From Liopterus haemorrhoidalis (lineage: Eukaryota; Arthropoda; Insecta; Coleoptera; Dytiscidae): a DNA stretch of 64,000 bases. A program made the translations under genes and the position numbers. The stretch covers positions 15,750,980 through 15,814,979 of the forward strand of contig OZ020623.1 in the NCBI GenBank assembly GCA_963971575.1. The letters run 5' to 3'. The notes beneath the pieces were generated by a model that searched no databases, was not told the origin of the DNA, and saw only the letters and a list, made by a program, of their open reading frames with translations. Position 1 is the first letter of the stretch, and the number at the start of each line of letters is the position of its first letter. Shown piece by piece: positions 11,810-22,440 of the stretch.

Positions 11810-12019
11810 TTTCACTCTGCCTGTGCACGCACACGGCAACTGTTAAGTGTTATCAAGCTGGATTGCACTGCCACCTAATGACACATTTGGAAATAGCTTC
11901 TATTTTTAGCTTTCCAACATCGGTTTGTGAAGTAATTACTGACTTCTCCTCGTATATCTATTTTACACAGTTCTATGTAAAATTCAATTTTGAGATTCTT
12001 GTATACAACGTCTGTCCAT

Positions 12020-12540
12020 AGTTTTCAGCTTCGTTTGTTATAACGGCATTGTTTATAATAATTTATATAAATTTTTTTCTTCTTCGTCTGTAGCAATGGT
12101 TTGTTATATATCATTCATGAACATTATCAAGAGAAGAGGTCCAAGTTAAGATACTTGTGGTACATTTGAATGAACAGAGAAATATAATGTTTCAATATCT
12201 TCAAATAAACGTGCGTGTTTTTGTATATGAAACGTATCTATTGCAGCTGGGAGTAGATCGAGTGAAACAAGAAAACAGCTTAAAAAAAAGGTAGGGCGTT
12301 CTATAAAAAAAAAAAAATACGGTACAGCAAAAATAAATATTACAAAAACCATACGCAGTACTGTTGCTCCAGCTAGCTTCTATCTATAATAATGAACGAT
12401 ATATCAATGGTGATACACTTATAATAATAATAATTTATTTTCATATTGTCAACTAATTACGAGCCATGCACTCATCAGTATAATGCATAATTACAATTTG
12501 CGTACAACTGATAAATCTTATATATCCTTACACAAAACAC
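12020..12540. other. Unassigned A+T-rich sequence
   Basis: Nothing recognised. A poly-A/T-rich stretch and a short TAA-rich run near 12420 are the only features. Confidence 0.35.
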
Positions 12541-12735
12541 TTGGCTGAAACACTCGGTTTATGGATCAAAAAATTGTACAAGCATTCCAAATTTCAACTC
12601 TCTAAGTGCAGCCGTTTTGCTACCATTAATATCTACCGTACAGACTCACAGACAGACAGACAAACAGAAAGACACATGAGTGACCTTATAAGGATGTTTG
12701 GTCATACCTACAAAATCCTAATAAATATCCATCGT
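12541..12735 (+). repeat. Repeat A fragment (3' end)
   Basis: GGATCAAAAAATTGTACAAG, a CAGA tetranucleotide tract (12648-12675) and the end block GGTCATACCTACAAAATCCT match the 3' portion of repeat A at 34.3 and 51.8 kb. Truncated. Confidence 0.7.
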
Positions 12736-12947
12736 CTATTTGACAGTCTTAAACCTACCCTGGCTATAATAAAAAAATCAGCTGTGGGCACCACAGGACC
12801 GACCGCCACCACAAAGTTCTTGTACAAAATATATTCTAGCAGAAGAATAGTTATTATTGTAAAAGACACGTATTATACGTTAACAATTTCATAATGTGTA
12901 TTTATAACCATGGAAACGTACCTGTATACATACAAAAACCAGTGGCG

Positions 12948-13640
12948 AAGGGAAACCTCCGCTAGACTTGCCCTCCCATAAAAAAAAATAATAATAATTT
13001 TTTTTTTTAAATATTTAGATAAATCTTCAAAAATGTTCAATATAAAATTATGTTCTATACAAATTTTTGTCCAAGGCTTAGTTTACTAGTTACGAATTAA
13101 TTATCATAACCATGGAAACGTTACATATAAGTATGAAAAAATTGAGACTTGGAAAAATTTTAAATAATTTTACAAAAAAATTTCAACATTTTTCGTTTTA
13201 TCAAAAAACGTCTCAAATAAAAGTTATTAGTTATTGCATTTATAGTAACTTTTGTTCAATAAATTTTTTCGAAATATTTTTCTGTTGCTAAATATTCGCA
13301 AAAAATCTTAAAATCGACACGAGTAAACTCCCATTTCTAGTCAACCGATCTTCATAAAAAACAATAGGGTTCTTCCCATATAATAGGAGAATTTTTTAGT
13401 ACCAGACCGAATTTTCTAAGTTGAACCGTTCTTGAGTTATCGTGTATACACACAGACACACACACACACCCACCCACACACACACACCCACACATACACA
13501 TACGGACGGCACTTCGAAAATAGGTTTTTTGGAGTCCCTGGACCATGAAACGTGGTCATCAGTCAAAATCTCGACATCGAAAATTTTCGCGATTACAATA
13601 CTTGCCCCTTATATATCAAGGTCGGGCAAATAAAAATGTC
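12948..13640 (+). repeat. Repeat B copy with CA-rich microsatellite
   Basis: Begins CCAGTGGCGAAGGGAAACCT and shares several blocks with 32638-32925: CGCTAGACTTGCCC, TAAATCTTCAAAAAT, TAGTACCAGACCGAA and GTTGAACCGTTCTTGAGTTAT. A CACACA/CACCCA tract (13447-13503) follows. About 13190-13340 also resembles part of repeat C, so B and C share a module. Its boundaries and class are unknown. Confidence 0.6.
13447..13503. repeat. CA-rich microsatellite
   Basis: Imperfect (CA)n with CCCA interruptions, embedded in repeat B. Confidence 0.95.
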
Positions 13641-14090
13641 TCAAATAAAAGTTGTTAGTTATAGCAAGTTGCTTTTATAGCAACTTTTGTTAAATACATT
13701 TTTTCGAAATATTTCATTTTTGTGAAATATTCGCAAAAATCTTAAAACCGACACGAGTAAACTCCCATTTCTAGTTAACCGATTTTTACCAAAAGTTGAT
13801 CAACTCATGCCAATGATGTCAAAAGCTTAAATATGAAGTTTCATAAAAATCCTTTTAGCTGAATTTGCTCAGCACGTGTACACAGATCGAAGGACAGACA
13901 GACAGACAAACAAACAGACAGACAGAGAGACATACAGACCGACAGACATCATGCTAAAAATAGTCAAAACGTTATGTAGGGACATCAAATCGTGGAGATT
14001 CACCGAAAAATCGAAATGTCAAAAGCGGTATGATCACAATACCTCTCTTAAATATGTTGTCGGTCGGTAAAAATTTCGCATACCACTGTT
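13640..14090 (+). repeat. Repeat C copy with CAGA microsatellite
   Basis: Blocks GTCTCAAATAAAAGTTGTTA, CGACACGAGTAAACTCCCAT, a GACA/CAGA tract (13890-13950), TAGTCAAAACGTTATGTAGG and a terminal TGTTGTCGGTCGGTAAAAAT. It is the inverse of 2955-3350. The tetranucleotide tract occupies the same position in both copies, so it is part of the element and not an accident. Confidence 0.7.
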
Positions 14091-14872
14091 TTAGCATAAC
14101 ATCCTTTATAACCTAAAAAATACATCAAACCCTATTACTGAAGTATCTAAAACATTTCCTTCGTTATCTTTGAAAAAATGATGCATGTAAATTTTTTTTC
14201 CGTATTGATAAACAAACCCCCTGAACATAAAAAGCAAAAACAAAATGATCAAAACATATATGGTGCGTAAATATGATAGAGGAAGTAGTAATAAATCAAT
14301 CTAACGCACTGATATTTCTGCTTTGAAGACACCTAACATATGGTTATCAATCCAAATGTTTTATGTGTTGTTATAGGGTGGATTTTAAACGAATATCAGA
14401 TCAAAGAGAATGTTAGAAACATTTTGTACTAAAAGGTATTGATATAAAACTTTACGTAGGACGGTAGGAAAGTTTTGCGATACGGCTGTATAAATAAACA
14501 TAACAATTTTTTCTTGCATTATTAAATCGACCATTCAAAACATAATAGATACACAGATAAATAAATGTAGGCAGTCCGTTATTTGAAGTGCAAGTGTAAA
14601 CTTATCAACAAGAGTCAGTTAATGCGACGAGATCATCGTGCAATAATTTTGTTCAATTTCAAACGTGGTTTGTCTGCAGAAGAGTGTATCTCGAATTGTT
14701 TACTATTTTTCTGACCATTGTCCAAGTCAGACAGTGACTAGTCGTTGCTATAAACAAATTCAAAGAGATATTTTTAACCTAGATGATGATCCTCGTCCAA
14801 AAAGGCCCCATTAAATAGTTTCTCTTATAAATATTGCTGCGGTTAAAAAACTGCTCGCTGAAAATAGAATAA

Positions 14873-16133
14873 CCAGGTCTACAAGTATGAAATGCGGATT
14901 TTTTTCAAACTTGCCGCGCAAACAGAGTGTATAGTTCTAAATTTCAACACATATGGCGTTTTGTTAAGTTATCATTAAGTGTCAAATGCGTATAGGTTAT
15001 AATTTGAAAAGTGATTATATAGTTTTGTTTTACTGGGTTAAAAATGTCAAATTTTGTGCCAAATAAAGAGCATTCGCGGACAGTACAACTGTTTTGTTTT
15101 CATTTGAAAAAATCTGCTGCTGAATCATTCCGACTCCATCGGAAGATACGTGTGAACGATGGTTTCAGCGTTTCAAAAGTGGTGACTGTGATCTTACAGA
15201 CAAAGAACATGGAAAACCTCCAAAAAAATATGAAGATACAAAATTGGAAACATTGCTACAGGAAGACGATAGTCAATCACAAAAACAACTAGAAAAGCAG
15301 TTAGGCGTTAGTCAACAAGCTGTTTCCAATCGCCTACGAGCTGGGTAAGATCCAGAAAGTCGGCAGATGGGTTCCACATGCATTGAATGAGAGGCAGACG
15401 GAAAAACGCAAAAACACTTGTGAAAATTTGCTTGCACGATACAAAAGAAAGTCTTTTTTGCATCGTATCATTACTGGCGATGAAAAATGGATTTATTTTG
15501 AAAATCCCAAACGCAAAAAATCATGGGTGAACCCAGGCTCACCATCCACATCAACTGCAAGACCGAATCGCTTCGGAAAAAAGACAATGCTCTGTACTTG
15601 GTGGGACCAAAAGAGTGTGGTCTATTATGAATTGTTAAAACCTGGTGAAACAGTTAATACCCAACGCTACCAACAACAACTGATCGAATTGAACCATTCG
15701 CTGCTCATAAAACGACCAGAATACAAAATAAGACAGCACAAGGTAATCTTTCTTCACGATAACGGTCCATCACATAAGGCAAAAGTAGTTTGCAACACAT
15801 TGGAGGTACTCAAGTGGGAAGTGCTAGCCCATGCCGCTTACTCACCAGACTTGGTCCCTTCAGATTACCACTTGTTCGCATCGACGGGTCACGCATTTGC
15901 CGAGCAGCACTTTTGTTCATATGAAAATGTAAAAGAATAGCTAGATGAATGGTTTGCGGGGAAAGGGGAAGAGTTCTACTGGCGAGGTATTCACAAATTG
16001 CCTGAAAGATGGGGAAAATGTATAACTTCTAATGGAGCATACTTTGAAAAAATAAACTTTTACTGTTCTTTTGAGTTTAATGTGTTTTATTTAAAAAAAA
16101 AAAAAAAAACGCATTTCATACTTGTAGACCTGG
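14873..16133 (+). mobile_element. Mariner element, complete ends
   Basis: 1261 bp bounded by 24-bp perfect inverted repeats beginning CCAGGTCTACAAGTATGAAA (14873-14896) and ending 16110-16133. It interrupts an older mariner in a stretch that is continuous at 46.6 kb. A clean TA duplication is not visible, so the outermost bases may be off by a few. Confidence 0.88.
15044..16050 (+). pseudogene. Mariner transposase (DD34D), frameshifted
   Basis: Starts MSNFVPNKEHSRTVQLFCFH at ATG 15044. A frameshift near 15140 moves the reading to CERWFQRFKSGDCDLTDKEH, then KLETLLQEDDSQSQKQLEKQ and a helix-turn-helix QQAVSNRLRAG. A second frameshift near 15347 leads to KIQKVGRWVPHALNE and the catalytic half: ITGDEKWIYFENPKRKKSW (first Asp), KVIFLHDNGPSHKA (second) and AYSPDLVPSDYHLF (third). 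Exactly 34 residues lie between the last two, the classic mariner DD34D spacing. All three catalytic Asp are kept. A TAG at 15938-15940 replaces a residue that is usually Trp, before LDEWFAGKGEEFYWRGIH. Two frameshifts and this stop make it inactive, but it is fairly young by comparison with its neighbours. Confidence 0.9.
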
Positions 16134-16289
16134 CACATACAGGCAGATAAACGAGTCTTTGCACATTAATGCACCATCCATTCAATTCTTTGTGACCATC
16201 TGGAAGTTAGGAAAATTTGCACTCTATGGGTACCCCACAACTTGACAGCACAAAAAGCAATAGAGTTGATTAGTGTAGAAAAATGTTAA

Positions 16290-17027
16290 ATTTGACCCAG
16301 GTTTTTTGGTTTACGGCATTTTCAGAAGGAAGATAGTTGATTGAAGATGAATCACGCAGCGGAAGGCCTTCATCTTCAAGAACCGATGAAAATGTCAACA
16401 GAAACCGGGATCTTGTGCGTTCAATCGACTCACACTACCGTTCATTAGATTTTGACCAATGAATTGGGGACGAGAAAATCGCCTTGTCCCACAGCAATTT
16501 CAATAAACGAATTTTTGGCCAGTAAAAACATTCCTGTCCTTAGCCTCTTTTTTCGCCTGACTTGACTCCTTGTGACTTTTCCTCTACCCAAGATTTAAAA
16601 ATCACTTCAAGGGAGGGCATTTTGGGACAATCGAAAAAATTCATACGTCCGTAACGTAAATGAAAAAATCTGCTTGACACACAGCAATTTCAATAAACGA
16701 GTTTTTGGCCAGTAAAAACATTCTTGTGGCTCCTCGGTCTCCTTATTTGTCTGACTAGAGTCCTTGTGACTTTTCCTCTTCCCAAAATTGAAAAATCACC
16801 TCGACGTCATTTTGGGACACTCGAAAACATTCAAACGTGCGTAACCAACCACCTGAAAGCTATTCTAGTATCAGAGTTTCAGCACTGCTATGAGGATTGG
16901 AAGAACCGTCTTCAGCGCTGTGTGGCTTCCCATGGAAGATATTTTGAGGGAGACGATATTGAATTGTAATTCTGTTCGAATAAAATTTTTTTTTAAATCA
17001 GTCCGGTTACTTAATTTACACACCTCG
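16290..17027 (+). pseudogene. 5'-truncated mariner with internal duplication
   Basis: Same family as 35951-37057. Its right terminal repeat, inverted CGAGGTGTGTAAATTAAGTA, ends at 17027 followed by TA. The coding remnant includes LQRCVASHGRYFEGDDIEL before TAA 16969 and the upstream HFGTLENIQTCVTNHLKAI. A stretch of about 200 bp is present twice: 16455-16650 and 16661-16850 both run from GAAAATCGCCTTG-like sequence and CACAGCAATTTCAATAAACG through TTTTGGGACA, so the C-terminal catalytic region was tandemly duplicated. The 5' half is missing and abuts the previous mariner near 16290. Dead. Confidence 0.8.
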
Positions 17028-17099
17028 TACAATAACTTACATATTGAGTATTGCTTTTCATTTCCTGTTGAATAAGATCTATGTGATGTATTTCCCATT

Positions 17100-19190
17100 A
17101 TTTTCCATTATAAAATAATTTCATCTGCGTAATAAGAAACAGTTTACAGTAAACCGTATCGTATTTTCAACGTTGGTGCTGCTTTAACCACAAATACATG
17201 TGCTGTTGGGAGCAGACACACTGTAGCTGCAAATCAATTTAGTTTCTTGAAATCCCAATGGCGTCGCTACCACATCAACCGCATTCCCGGATTATCATTC
17301 GAACATTACTTATTCTCGGTAATTGAAGTTTAATTAATGCTATGATTAAATTACTAATACACTTCTTATTATCAACTCAAGATTGTCAACTAGGGGTTGT
17401 CTTTCGTTACTGTGTCACGGAAAATTTTAACTTAAAAGTTGGTAACTAAATAACAGTTTCGATTTTCATCAAATTTGGTACATGGAGGTTAAATGAGTAG
17501 GTGCTTAATATAGGATAGGTTTGAAAAGTGCCCACTACCCCCAAAGGAATAAAATTGGCAAGGGAAGAAAATTGTACATTCAAATGCTTAAACTGCGTTC
17601 AGTGCTCTTAAATTAGACGACTATAGGCAAGTTTGTCATATGGTAACGCGAGCAACCGTTCAGACCTCTAATTTTAATACCTTATACGTTCTCGATCGTC
17701 GTTTTCAAAACTTTGTAGTTAGTGAGTTGTTTAATTAGACATACATATAAACACATTAGCTATCTCAGTCTACATCGTAGAGAAGGTTTATATTGTATGC
17801 CTTTACATAATCTAACAAAATGTCATCGCACCGATTACAACAAATCTCGCCCAAAATTACAAAGACAAACAATAAATGTGATCAATTTAGGTTATTAGGT
17901 TAGGTTTAGTTGGTAAAAATCTAGGACAGCAGACTTAGGAAAACAATAATAGATAATTAACATTTTACGAAGTCGGCGTAGTTGGTTTAAAAATACAGAG
18001 ATGTCGCACTATTCGTAATTCACTAATTTCCATAGCTGCAAAAGCTGCCTTGAACGTTAAAACTATCTACTAAACTTATCCACAACGCAGAGTGAACAGT
18101 CTAATAATTTAAATAGCTCTGAACATAAACTTAGTCTTGACATAAAAACTGTTACAAAATTTTAGGGCTTTGCCAAATAAACGGAAACAAGTTTTTTAAT
18201 TTTAAGAAGATAAGCTACCCAGTACAAAGTTACTTCAAATAGGCTATTTTGTGCGTCTTTCTTGAGTCCACAATCTATGTTTTTTTCAATTCTCTAAAAC
18301 AAAAACCATCAGCAAAAAAAAACTTATTTCGGTTTTACGTCGCTGTATCCGATCCCGCACTACTGTGGTTGACAGAACCAAAGATACCCAACACGACATA
18401 CGTTACTATTTAAAAAATCAAAGTTGTCCTTGATATCCCGTTCTTTCAGTTTGTTCCTCACTTCACATATACTAAAAACAACTATAGCACAAAATTTAAA
18501 AAAAACGAAAATCGTGAAACAAAAAAAAAAAAAATGCTGTAGTTGCGGCTATAATTTTGTTATTAAAATTTAGTAAAAAATCACGATCTTGCTGATGGTG
18601 GGTTCGTAAAAGTCATATAAATGCATTTATTTTTTCGTAGTTGGTTTGAAAAAACATAGATTCACAACATTCGTTACGCATTTATTTTCAGAGCGGTGAA
18701 CGCTGTCATTAAAAGTTAAAATTTTCTACTAAATTTATCGACAACACATAGCGTAAAGTATACTAATTTTGAAGCTATGAATGCAGCTTTAGTTCTATAT
18801 AAATTCTCTTTAAATTAATTGGGCTCAACAATGACATTATGTAAATCAAGATAATCAAAAAGTTGTTCTTTTTTGTTTACATCGTTTTGCAATTAATAAT
18901 AAACAGCTATCTTTACTAATTTAATTGTTTAAGTGCAACACCTTCTTCTAGGTATGTACTTGAAGGAGAAGAGTTGTTAAACGCCGGTCGTTATGTTATG
19001 CGGAATTTCGAGAAAAAAATATGAGTATGTAGACATATGTGGGTTATATTTACAAACAAGTAGTCTAAAATCACCACCACACAAAGTCACTTGAAAATTA
19101 AAATTAACTCAAGATAACCTGCACCTGTAAAGCAGGAGCTTCATGCATTATTTAATTTGTTTAATAAATACTAGTTTGTTAAATATTAAT
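17100..19190. other. Unassigned, with a degenerate direct repeat
   Basis: No family-recognisable coding frame. About 17965-18150 and 18628-18800 are degenerate direct copies (shared GTAGTTGGTTT, TCTACTAAA and TTATC.ACAAC). About 18385-18450 is an inverted match to 8497-8560 inside the hAT element: both contain GATATCAAGGACAACTT on one strand. So part of this region is an old interspersed repeat. Confidence 0.45.
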
Positions 19191-19414
19191 GAGTAACCAA
19201 TACTGATCCAGGGGGGTGAAACTCTAATGGCAAAACGAAAACCATATTACGTTCCATAACCCAACACGAATAGCGCCCCAGTCGCTGCCAGTCTCTATAG
19301 CTACGTGCATGACAGGATGTTGCCTGTTACGGCTTCTGTCATTAGCGTCAAAATCTGTCCTTAGTGTCAAAATCGTCTTCTCTAATTTTGTAATTTCATT
19401 GTTTAATTCGGAAA

Positions 19415-19585
19415 ATGGGTGTTAAATGCTTTGTTTTGGGGTGTGATAGTAGTGAACCTACAAAATATCGCTTTCCAAACCCGAAGACACGTGTGGCTCC
19501 AGAATTGTATAAAACGTGGATGAGGAACATTGGAAATCCAAAATTGGATGGCATGTCCATGGAATTACTACTACTCTACCATTAG
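19415..19585 (+). CDS. Short THAP-like zinc-finger frame, probably a relic
   Basis: A 56-codon frame from ATG 19415 to TAG 19583-19585. Its start, MGVKCFVLGCDSSEPTKYRF, resembles the N-terminus of a THAP domain: Met-x-x-x-Cys5-x4-Cys10, then RFP at residues 19-21 and a Trp at residue 35 (YKTWMRNIG). THAP domains are C2CH zinc fingers that bind DNA and occur in host transcription factors and in P-element-type transposases. The second half of the finger (Cys-x2-His, then AVPTIF-like) is absent; the frame runs into MELLLLYH and stops. A 70-bp palindrome lies 75 bp downstream. It could be the first exon of a THAP gene, a broken transposase exon, or a retained fragment in a non-autonomous element. 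I saw no clear splice donor. The resemblance is to a short motif only. Confidence 0.5.
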   Translation: MGVKCFVLGCDSSEPTKYRFPNPKTRVAPELYKTWMRNIGNPKLDGMSMELLLLYH

Positions 19586-19660
19586 TCTACTTGATAAATA
19601 ATTATTTCTGCTAGTTATTGTTTTTCTGTTTCTGTATAATTCCTAATTGCTTGTTCTTAA

Positions 19661-19818
19661 TTGTAAACATAATTAAATGTTATTATTAAATGATACAATT
19701 GTTATGATTTATTTTGTCTATTTTTAATATTGTTGTCGTTAATAATATTAAAAATAGACAAAATAAATAAATCATAACAATTGTTTCATTTAATAATAAC
19801 ATTTAATTATGCTTACAA
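19661..19818. repeat. Long near-perfect palindrome
   Basis: Left arm 19661-19731 and right arm 19744-19818 are inverted copies (TTGTAAACATAATTAAATGT against TTGTAAGCATAATTAAATGT) with only two substitutions and one 4-nt insertion, separated by about 12 nt. It would fold into a long hairpin. It lies directly after the THAP-like frame. Confidence 0.9.
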
Positions 19819-19829
19819 CTATATCCACT

Positions 19830-20950
19830 GAAGTATTTGAAATACCCGCGAAAACCCAACCCATTCCTCCCCTACCAATTTTAGTACCATAACCCAACAA
19901 CTACAGCGCTAATTTGGTTCCAAAAAATATAACGGCAGTTTCGCATCTATTACCTTCTTTATCTATGTACTGATCTTATCTGTAGCTCTGAAATGCTTTG
20001 TGGACACCTTCATATTTTTTGTTTCTTTTTTCCTGTATTTATAGCATTTTCCATTGTTTTTTCCTATTTATCTCTTCCACAGCACCAAATTTATTTACTA
20101 TTTTTACAAATTGTTTTTCAATTGGAAAATAATGGAAGTGGATGTTTCTATCACTTCCTTTTCTAGAGTGACAACCAAATACACAACAATTTGTGTTATG
20201 ACAACTCGATATAACTCAGATTAATATAAAAAATTGTAATAATTGTCATCAAAAATTAATATTCCTCAAACTTCAACACATAAGTCTAAACGCGATCCAA
20301 ACAACACGAGATAAACACATGTAAACAATAAACAGTTACTCGTCTCATCAGTTCAGATTTTGTCCACTGGTGGGGCTTTATAGCGCCGTTGAACCCAATA
20401 ATTTTATTTCAGATTGTTAGTTTTTTATAAGAAAATTATAATCAAGGAATATAGAGTGATAAGTGGTAGTTTTACATATTGTTAATAAAATAAAATCACA
20501 GTACCAATTTATTTTTGAATATCCAGTTGGTTTGAAGACGAATTATGTAATAAGATTATAGTCCTAGGTTTAACTAAAAACATTCAATTCATGTAATGGA
20601 ATCCGAGACAGGAAACAGGTTCACCAATTGAATAGGAACGTGAGAGTGATTGCTCCTTATTACCCGAACAGGCTGGGTTCGAGTCCCCGCAGGATGAGGT
20701 CCTATTAACGTCCAGAAGGGGAGTTGCGTTAACTACATATAAGGGGGTACTTACAATACTCACCTTATTAGGAGACCATTAAGAGGACCTATTAAAGAGG
20801 GTTATAGGCTTTGTCACAGATTTTTGATCTTTAATTGAATATTATTTGATATTACGAGGATTTTCAATAAGAAATCCTTCTTACGTTACTTGGTACACAA
20901 AGATATTCATGTGTTGGGTTAGTCGACAATGTTACGTTCGGAAAATTCAA
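19830..20950. other. Unassigned, with a possible tRNA-derived fragment
   Basis: About 20625-20700 contains GGGTTCGAGTCCCCGC, a good RNA polymerase III B box and T-arm-like sequence, but no credible A box or cloverleaf, so at most a SINE or tRNA relic. The rest shows nothing recognisable. Confidence 0.4.
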
Positions 20951-20954
20951 GTAA

Positions 20955-21719
20955 TGCCTCATTTTCATGGTAGTGTCAAAGGCGTGACAGGGATGAGAGG
21001 CGTGGTGTTATATTTACAAGTTCGAATTTCATGGTGGGGTTGGAGGCGTGATAAGGGCGCGTTTTCGATTTTGACATTTGTATATAACCCAAATTTAACC
21101 TAAAAGTTTATACAAGTGTTTGGAGTAAACGGTTATTCAATTTCATTAAATATGTCGTCAAATCGAAGGAGACGTCTAGCTCTTTTCTATGCATATTTAG
21201 ACTTAATGCGATATGAAGAAAAGCAATGGTGGGTACGCCCCATATATAAAAACAGACGGCAACAGGGTGATTATTTTAACTTGTTGTAAGAAATGAGACA
21301 CAAAGTACACAGACAGTTACTTCAATTACAAGAAAATAATTTCATACACAATCTTTTTTACTGAAATAAATTTGACATCACAGTTATTTGAAACTTAATC
21401 CATAATAATAAACTTTATGACTGCCGACAACATTGTAAAAGTCGCTATTTCGCTACATCAGTTTACGTTTTTTTAAGTTTTTTTTTTTTAGGAAATTAAT
21501 ATAAGTTTCTCGCTAAAGATCTCATCATTCCGAAAAAATATATCTGTTTCTATGGTTTCGACGGTGCGGCCGGTGCTAGAGTTGAAATTTCTAAACTTGC
21601 GACACCGCACTTGTAACACCGCGCCTACGATACCATGGTACGAGTTTTTTCAAAATAAAGCGATCCTATTGGTTGAATTTTTTGTTCCACACTTCCAACA
21701 CCCGCATGAAAATGAGGCA
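20955..21719 (+). mobile_element. Deleted PIF/Harbinger transposon
   Basis: 765 bp bounded by TGCCTCATTTTCATG and its exact inverse, with the 3-bp duplication TAA at 20952-20954 and 21720-21722, as expected for PIF/Harbinger. It keeps only the first part of the transposase gene. Confidence 0.88.
21152..21370 (+). pseudogene. Harbinger transposase N-terminus
   Basis: The frame from ATG 21152 begins MSSNRRRRLALFYAYLDLMR and reaches EEKQWWVRPIYKNRRQQGDY, the W-V-R-P block that opens PIF/Harbinger DDE transposases, then FNLL and a TAA (21287-21289) where relatives have a Gln codon. Past the stop the frame reads EMRHKVHRQLLQLQ and runs out. The catalytic D-D-E domain is missing through internal deletion. 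No second gene of the Harbinger pair (Myb-like) is visible. Confidence 0.8.
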
Positions 21720-21789
21720 TAACACCCACTTTCCGTGCTACTTTAGATGGCGCTTTTAGTGTGCTAAATTAGATTATTCGGATTTATTA

Positions 21790-22440
21790 TATTTCTATAC
21801 CCTCAAGTGTTCTTGAAATAACTATATATAACAATAGTTTTAAAATTGCCAACATTTTAAAACAAGATAATATTAAGGCAGGTTTTTATAATAAAAATAC
21901 CCGAAGAAGTAAATTAGTTAATAACAGAATAAGTCAGAAAGAAAATACTTTCTATTCCGATATCTACAAAATTCAATGTAATGATTGTAACGCTTATTAC
22001 ATAGGGCAAACTAAACGTAATTTTAAAGTCTGATTTCAAGAACACTTGAGGGCGTGGAAATATATTAAATTCGAATCATTTAATTTAGCCAAACATCTAA
22101 TAGACAACGGACACCATTGCAATGAAAAAAGTTTAGAAATTTTACATTTAGAAAATAAAAGTGGAAAACCGACGTACTTCTTAGAGGCATTTGAGATTAA
22201 ATATGCACAGCGAGAAGGGCATAATTTCATCAATGATCTGTTGAAATCTCCAATTCTCAGGTCTATGGTCAATGGTATTTCCTAATCCCTTCCCACACCT
22301 ATTTGCTCGTAGTAGTTAACCTGTATATTTAGGTAATATTGTCAGCATTTCTTGTACATTCATTCTTCTGAAGATGGCATAACAAGCCGAAATATATTGA
22401 GTTTTAATACAATGTTTTGTGGAATATAAGTGTATTATTT
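21790..22440 (+). mobile_element. Penelope-like element, truncated
   Basis: Contains the GIY-YIG nuclease end of a Penelope-like retroelement and its 3' tail (TTCTGAAGATGGCATAACAA, GCCGAAATATATTGAG, 22363-22405). The left edge has an inverted copy of an internal segment: CCCTCAAGTGTTCTTGAAAT at 21801-21820 is the reverse complement of 22033-22052, with matching flanks to about 30 bp. Inverted or partly duplicated 5' ends are known for Penelope-like elements. The reverse transcriptase is absent. Confidence 0.8.
21837..22285 (+). pseudogene. Penelope-like ORF C-terminus with GIY-YIG nuclease
   Basis: About 149 codons ending at the TAA at 22283-22285. DIYKIQCNDCNAYYIGQTKR is the GIY-YIG core in the form used by Penelope-like elements (here IYKI...YYIGQT), and it carries the conserved Cys-x2-Cys pair. 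RNFKV is followed by TGA (22031-22033) in place of the Arg codon CGA, then FQEHL. The remaining frame, from LRAWKYIKFESFNLAKHLID through HHCNEKSLEILHLENKSGKP to FINDLLKSPIL, matches the usual nuclease C-terminus. The reverse transcriptase that should precede it is missing. One TGA is the only break in this part. Confidence 0.85.

Larger units (their letters stand above)
9935..11952 (-). mobile_element. Deleted mariner hosting a younger transposon
   Basis: The ends are CGAGGGAAAGTCAGTAATTA (9935) and, inverted, CGAGGAGAAGTCAGTAATTA (ending 11952), each next to TATA/TA duplications. Its interior is interrupted at 9993-11302 by a complete DD41D mariner. Without that insert the host is only about 708 bp, so it had already lost most of its catalytic domain. 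Its transposase N-terminus is at 11809-11486 on the minus strand. Confidence 0.85.
14455..16290 (+). mobile_element. Mariner remnant split by a later mariner
   Basis: Left end GGACGGTAGGAAAGTTTTGC (about 14459), homologous to 45141. Transposase-like peptide FKRGLSAEECIS appears near 14660, and LDDDPRPK and INIAAVKKLLAEN near 14780-14870. The sequence is interrupted at 14873-16133 by another mariner and resumes with CACATACAGGCAGATAAACG, CATCTGGAAGTTAGGAAAAT and GTAGAAAAATGTTAAAT, in the same order as at 46630-46800. It ends near 16290 at the junction with the next mariner fragment. Many stops; dead. Confidence 0.75.

Noticed and set aside
10696..15940. Repeated replacement of Trp codons by TGA or TAG in transposase frames, suggesting UGA=Trp recoding
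   Set aside because: TGG is used for Trp throughout, TAG also replaces Trp, and TGA also replaces Arg (CGA) in copy 3 and the Penelope frame. Trp codons are simply one G-to-A step from a stop.
20625..20700. Functional tRNA gene
   Set aside because: Only a B-box/T-arm-like motif; no A box, acceptor stem or anticodon arm could be folded.
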